From Pseudomonadota bacterium (GTDB lineage Bacteria; Pseudomonadota; Alphaproteobacteria; Rs-D84), in assembly GCA_030531915.1 (NCBI GenBank), contig JAUNMD010000025.1, positions 1-10,688 of the forward strand: 10,688 nt of DNA, written 5' to 3'. Of this stretch, positions 6,919 through 10,688 are shown in pieces. A program made the translations under genes and the position numbers. The notes under the pieces were generated by a model. It did no database searches, was not told the DNA's origin, and saw nothing but the letters and a program-made list of their open reading frames with translations. The stretch's first letter is position 1. Each line of letters begins with the position of its first letter.

Positions 6919-7866
6919 ATGCTGGAACAGATTAAAAATATAAAAAATTTAGACGAATTACAGGCATTGTACACGTCTGTATTTGGCAAAAATGGTACAA
7001 TGACGGCCAAATTAAAACAGATGCGCGATTTAGACAATGATGCGCGCGCGGCGTTAAATGCTGAAAATGTGGAATTACGTGCGGCATTCAAAACGCGCCA
7101 GACAGAAATCGAAGAAGCAGATATGATGGCGCGCCTGTCTGCACAAAAATTAGATGCGACATTAAACCCAATGCCGGTGTCGCGTGGTGGTCTGCACCCA
7201 CAAACACGCGCGTTGGCCGATATTTCTAAAATCTTGGAATCATTTGGATACACAATGCGCATTGGGCCCGAGGTAGAAGATGACTGGCACAACTTTACCG
7301 CACTGAACACGCCGGAATATCACCCTGCGCGTGATATGCAGGACAGTTTCTTTTTATTAAATGACAATGTGTTGCGTACGCAAACATCGGCCATTCAGAT
7401 TCACAGTATGGAAGAATTGGGTGTGCCAATTAAAATATTTGGTATTGGTGCAACATATCGCAAGGAAATGGACGCAACACACGCACCAATGTTCCACCAA
7501 ATTGAAGGGTTATATATTGATAAAAATATCACAATGTCGAACCTGATTGGTGACGTCAAAGCGTTCTTGCAACGGTTCTTTGAAATCGACGATGTTAAAT
7601 TGCGTATTCGTCCATCGTATTTTCCATTTACCGAACCCAGCATTGAAATCGACCTGTTGTGGCAGGGTAAAAAGTGGTTGGAAATTATGGGGGCTGGAAT
7701 GGTGCACCCAAATGTTCTGCGCAACTGTGGCATAAACCCAGATGAATATCAGGGATTTGCATTTGGATTTGGTTGGGACAGATTGGCAATGTTGAAATAC
7801 GGCCTGAACGATATTCGCCAGTTCTATGATGGTGATATTCGTTGGTTGGAAAACGCAGATATTTAA
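6919..7866 (+). CDS. pheS: Phenylalanine--tRNA ligase alpha subunit
   Basis: Catalytic subunit of the cytoplasmic (alpha-beta)2 enzyme that charges tRNA-Phe. The 315 residues are slightly shorter than common homologues (about 327-360). A helical N-terminal tRNA-binding arm (about 1-85) is followed by the class II synthetase core. HPARDMQDSF lies at 135-144 and LRTQTSAIQIHSM at 152-164. Motif 2 is YRKEMDATHAPMFHQIEG (180-197). RPSYFPFTEPSIEID is at 231-245, GAGMVHPNVLRNCG at 258-271 and motif 3, GFAFGFGWDRLAML, at 279-292. Two usually conserved positions differ: GAT replaces the frequent GR(V/T) before YR in motif 2, and QIH replaces QIR after the TS motif. The core otherwise looks intact. The start is the ATG with AAAGGT upstream. 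pheT follows after 15 nt. Confidence 0.97.
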   Translation: MLEQIKNIKNLDELQALYTSVFGKNGTMTAKLKQMRDLDNDARAALNAENVELRAAFKTRQTEIEEADMMARLSAQKLDATLNPMPVSRGGLHPQTRALADISKILESFGYTMRIGPEVEDDWHNFTALNTPEYHPARDMQDSFFLLNDNVLRTQTSAIQIHSMEELGVPIKIFGIGATYRKEMDATHAPMFHQIEGLYIDKNITMSNLIGDVKAFLQRFFEIDDVKLRIRPSYFPFTEPSIEIDLLWQGKKWLEIMGAGMVHPNVLRNCGINPDEYQGFAFGFGWDRLAMLKYGLNDIRQFYDGDIRWLENADI

Positions 7867-7881
7867 TGTGGGGGTTATGTT

Positions 7882-10185
7882 ATGAAATGGACATTTGATT
7901 GGTTACAAGATTATTTGAAAACAAGCGCATCTGCCCAAGATGTGGCGGATACCCTGACCCGCACAGGGCTGGAGGTCGAAGATTTAATAATTCCAATCGC
8001 GCCGGTTGCGGCCAAGATTATTAAATGCGATGCCATGCCGGACAGCGACCACCTGCATATATTACAGGTTGATGATGGCGCGTCCGCGCCGCGTCAGGTT
8101 GTGTGTGGTGCGCCAAACGCGCGCGTGGGATTGATTTCTGCGCTGGCACGCCCAGGGTGTGTTATTCAGGGGCATGAAATCAAGGCCGGCAAACTGCGCG
8201 GTGTAATGTCAAACGGCATGATGTGCAGTGGCGCAGAATTGGGCATCAATGACGACAACAGTGGTATTATAGAATTGCCAGCGGACACCGTTATTGGCGC
8301 GCCGGTAATGGACATGCCAACTGTATTTGATGCGGGTATTACACCAAATCGTCCGGACTATCTGGCGGTGCGCGGTGTTGCACGTGATTTGGCGGCTGCG
8401 GGCATTGGCGAATATATTGCGCCACATGACGAAACACTGGAATTGAAAAAAACATCACGCAATGTGATTATTAAAACAGACAAATGTCCGGTGTATCAGT
8501 TCTGCGAAATTTCAAATATCACGGTACGCCCATCGGACAAAAAAATTGCAGCCCGCTTGGCGGCGATTGGCATCAATCCAAAGAACGCACCAATCGATGC
8601 AACAAACTATATCTGTTATGATATGGCGCAACCAATGCATTGCTTTGATGCCGATGCGGTTCATGGTGATATCATTGTGCGTATGGCGGAAAATGGCGAA
8701 AAGTTCACAGATCTGTTTGGTCACGAACATGAATTGACCGAAAACGATATGGTTATTACCGATGGTGATGGCATCTTGGCACTGGCGGGTGTGATTGGTG
8801 GTGCGCGCGGCGCAACAACCGACGAAACCAAAAACGTTATTTTGGAAAGTGCATATTTTAATCCTGTATCTGTGCGTAAATCGGCCAAGCGTATTGGTGT
8901 ATCAACTGATGCATCATATCGTTATGAACGTGGTATTGATCCAACGATTACGGGCATTGCGCTGGCACGTGCGGCGCGCATTATTACGGACGCATGTGGT
9001 GGTCAAATCACGGGCGTTGGTATCGCAGGACAAATCCCAGATTGCACGCGCGAAATCAAATATTTGCCGGATTTATTCTTGGCCAAGACGGGAATTGATA
9101 TGCCGGCGGAAACCCAGCGTGAAATATTTGAAAAACTGGGATTTGATGTTGTTGCGTCTGGCAATGCGTGGAAAATCACGCCACGTGCCGCCCGCGTTGA
9201 TATCACAATCCCAGAAAATCTGGTTGCAGAATTGCTGCGCATATATGGCTATGATAAATTGGCGGCGGCATCAACACACACGCCAACGGCGGCCGCACCA
9301 CACAATGATTTTTACCTGAATACAAAATCAGAATTGGCCGCCCGCGGCTTGTATGAGGCAAAATCATTCGGTTTCGGCAATTCACGTGTTGAAAAATTAC
9401 TGTCTGATAAACCATCAATCGCGGTTGCAAATCCGATTATTGCCGATATGGACACGGTGCGTAATTCATTGTTGGGTAACCTGTTACAGTTTGTTGCAAA
9501 CAATGAAAAGCGTGGCTATGCGGACTTGGCAATGTTTGAATTGGGTACGGTATTTGATGGCGATACGCCGAATGCGCAACATACCCAGATTTGCATTGTG
9601 CGCAGTGGCGCAAACGGGCCACGCCATTGGTCGGGTCGAAATCGCGCATATGATATCTATGATGTCAAGGCGGACTTGATTGCATTGATGCATGGCCAGC
9701 GTTTCACGGTTTCAACCGAAAACGCACCACAATGGGCACATCCATTCAGATACGGTGCAATTTATCAGGGTAAAAAGAAAATCGCAGAATTTGGTGAACT
9801 GTCACCAATGGTTGCGCGTGCGTTGAAAATCAAGACAAACGTCGTGGTTGCGATTGTTGATGATGTTGCAAACCTGCCTGCACCCCGCAAACAGCGCGAG
9901 GTTCAGTTATCTGATTTCCAACCAATATCACGCGATTTTGCGTTTATTGTTGATGGCAATACGCCGGCTGAAAAATTGGTGTCGGCGGCGCGCAGTGCGG
10001 ACAAGCGTATCACAGATGCGGTTGTGTTCGATGCGTTCAATATGCCGGACGGCAACAAATCAATCGCGATTGCAATTACAATAGTGCCAACCGACAATAT
10101 GTCAGATGCTGATTTGATTGCATTGCAAAACGCGGTCATAAAAAATGTCGAAACCGCATGTAATGCGCGCATTCGCGATAAATAA
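7882..10185 (+). CDS. pheT: Phenylalanine--tRNA ligase beta subunit
   Basis: Beta subunit of phenylalanyl-tRNA synthetase; it binds tRNA and edits mischarged Tyr-tRNA-Phe. The 767 residues are near the usual 790-800. Domains in order are an OB-fold tRNA-binding domain (about 40-150; SDHLHILQVDDG and GKLRGVMSNGMMCS), the B3/B4 editing domain (about 205-375; FDAD, LAGVIGG, STDASYRYERGIDP at 341-354), and the B5 domain (about 395-470; the IPENLVAELLRIYGYD segment). The catalytic-like, inactive core follows (about 475-665). Last is the C-terminal FDX-ACB anticodon-binding domain (about 678-767, starting FQPISRDFAF). All expected parts are present. The ATG has GGGGG 7 nt upstream. It is co-transcribed with pheS, and a terminator begins immediately after its TAA. 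Confidence 0.97.
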   Translation: MKWTFDWLQDYLKTSASAQDVADTLTRTGLEVEDLIIPIAPVAAKIIKCDAMPDSDHLHILQVDDGASAPRQVVCGAPNARVGLISALARPGCVIQGHEIKAGKLRGVMSNGMMCSGAELGINDDNSGIIELPADTVIGAPVMDMPTVFDAGITPNRPDYLAVRGVARDLAAAGIGEYIAPHDETLELKKTSRNVIIKTDKCPVYQFCEISNITVRPSDKKIAARLAAIGINPKNAPIDATNYICYDMAQPMHCFDADAVHGDIIVRMAENGEKFTDLFGHEHELTENDMVITDGDGILALAGVIGGARGATTDETKNVILESAYFNPVSVRKSAKRIGVSTDASYRYERGIDPTITGIALARAARIITDACGGQITGVGIAGQIPDCTREIKYLPDLFLAKTGIDMPAETQREIFEKLGFDVVASGNAWKITPRAARVDITIPENLVAELLRIYGYDKLAAASTHTPTAAAPHNDFYLNTKSELAARGLYEAKSFGFGNSRVEKLLSDKPSIAVANPIIADMDTVRNSLLGNLLQFVANNEKRGYADLAMFELGTVFDGDTPNAQHTQICIVRSGANGPRHWSGRNRAYDIYDVKADLIALMHGQRFTVSTENAPQWAHPFRYGAIYQGKKKIAEFGELSPMVARALKIKTNVVVAIVDDVANLPAPRKQREVQLSDFQPISRDFAFIVDGNTPAEKLVSAARSADKRITDAVVFDAFNMPDGNKSIAIAITIVPTDNMSDADLIALQNAVIKNVETACNARIRDK

Positions 10186-10214
10186 AAAAAGGCCGGCATT
10201 TGCCGGCTTTTTTT
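10186..10214. terminator. Bidirectional intrinsic terminator between pheT and nth
   Basis: GCCGGC (10192-10197) and GCCGGC (10202-10207) pair around the loop ATTT. The stem has a T run (10208-10214) on one side and an A run (10184-10190) on the other. Read rightward it ends pheST with a U tract; read leftward it ends nth the same way. It fills most of the 37 bp between the two convergent stop codons. Confidence 0.88.
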
Positions 10215-10222
10215 GATGTTTT

Positions 10223-10688
10223 TTATATTGTTTTATCGGGCGCATTGCAAATGTTTGCAACGGGACATTCGGCGCATTTTGGACGCAGCGCGCGACACGT
10301 GTACCGCCCATGCATAACCATCACGTGATTACAAATCGCGTGATATTTTTTTGGAATTATTTTCAGTAATTCACGTTCAACCTTTTCTGGTGTATTTGCG
10401 TCCGCCCCGACCCAGCCATATCTATGTGCATTGCGGAAAACGTGCGTATCAACACCAATGTTTGGCGCGCCCCACAATACATTCATAACAACATTTGCGG
10501 TCTTTTGCCCAATGCCTGATAATTTCATCAGTTCATCACGGTTATGAAATTTTTCCGGAAATTTATAGTCCGCATCGTCATTGCCATCATATTCCATCAA
10601 CTGGGACGCCAGACGAATAATACTGGTCGCCTTGTTGTTGAAAAAAGAAATAACGCGAATATGTTGCTTTAACCCGTCCAGCCCCAGT
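10223..10688 (-). CDS. nth: Endonuclease III, N-terminus cut by the window edge
   Basis: Nth is a base-excision-repair glycosylase/AP lyase that removes oxidised pyrimidines. The visible 154 residues are the C-terminal part; about 60 residues lie beyond the right edge, judged against the roughly 210 residues of the family. The helix-hairpin-helix motif with the catalytic lysine is LSGIGQKTANVV, and the catalytic aspartate is in GVDTHVFR. The C-terminal iron-sulfur loop is complete, C-x6-C-x2-C-x5-C (Cys codons at 10295-10297, 10274-10276, 10265-10267, 10247-10249), after HGRYTC. The frame stays open to 10688 (LGLDGLKQHIRVISFFNNKA), so the gene enters from outside. An apparent start near 10600 is internal. 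It converges on pheT. Confidence 0.96.
   Translation of the reverse strand, partial: LGLDGLKQHIRVISFFNNKATSIIRLASQLMEYDGNDDADYKFPEKFHNRDELMKLSGIGQKTANVVMNVLWGAPNIGVDTHVFRNAHRYGWVGADANTPEKVERELLKIIPKKYHAICNHVMVMHGRYTCRALRPKCAECPVANICNAPDKTI

Noticed and set aside
10223..10600. A short complete 125-residue gene at the right end
   Set aside because: The frame is open to the window edge and the extra residues match endonuclease III, so this is the tail of a longer gene.
1..10688. CRISPR arrays, insertion sequences, toxin-antitoxin or defence genes
   Set aside because: No direct repeat arrays, terminal inverted repeats, transposase motifs or unrecognised genes were found; every substantial gene is a known housekeeping family.

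Overview
The window looks like a chromosomal housekeeping segment of a Gram-negative bacterium. It is most likely an alphaproteobacterium or a close relative, possibly one with a compact, medium-GC genome. This placement rests on protein sequence style (PBP2 with a CPGH...HCW...GHG...SCD region, a single-chain PheS followed by PheT) and on gene packing; no phylogeny was run. The standard genetic code fits every gene. No mobile element, tRNA, rRNA, CRISPR array or defence system is visible, and no stretch longer than about 140 bases lacks a gene.

Left half (1-6108, minus strand): one tight operon read right to left, mreC-mreD-mrdA(PBP2)-rodA-topA. mreC/mreD overlap by 4 bp and mreD/mrdA by 11 bp. 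mrdA and rodA are 1 nt apart, and rodA and topA 4 nt apart. The first four genes encode the membrane and periplasmic core of the elongasome: MreC and MreD scaffolds, the PBP2 transpeptidase and the RodA glycosyltransferase. topA, which runs off the left edge, is joined to them as the last visible gene. mreB is not next to mreC.

Centre (6109-6248): a 140-bp divergent intergenic region. It must carry the control signals for the leftward cell-shape operon and the rightward ribosomal-protein operon. It contains a perfect 7-bp inverted repeat that overlaps a possible 12-codon leader ORF just before rpmI.

Right half (6249-10185, plus strand): rpmI-rplT (L35, L20), a strong intrinsic terminator, then pheS-pheT (both subunits of phenylalanyl-tRNA synthetase). 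A promoter-like sequence overlaps the terminator so that pheST transcripts would start inside the hairpin and escape it. infC, often upstream of rpmI, is absent. A bidirectional terminator at 10186-10214 separates pheT from the convergent nth (endonuclease III), whose 5' end lies beyond the right edge.

I see no convincing undescribed system. The best second-look items are the pheST promoter/terminator overlap, a predicted Cys3-His metal site in PBP2, the joining of topA to the elongasome operon, and G-run ribosome binding sites.
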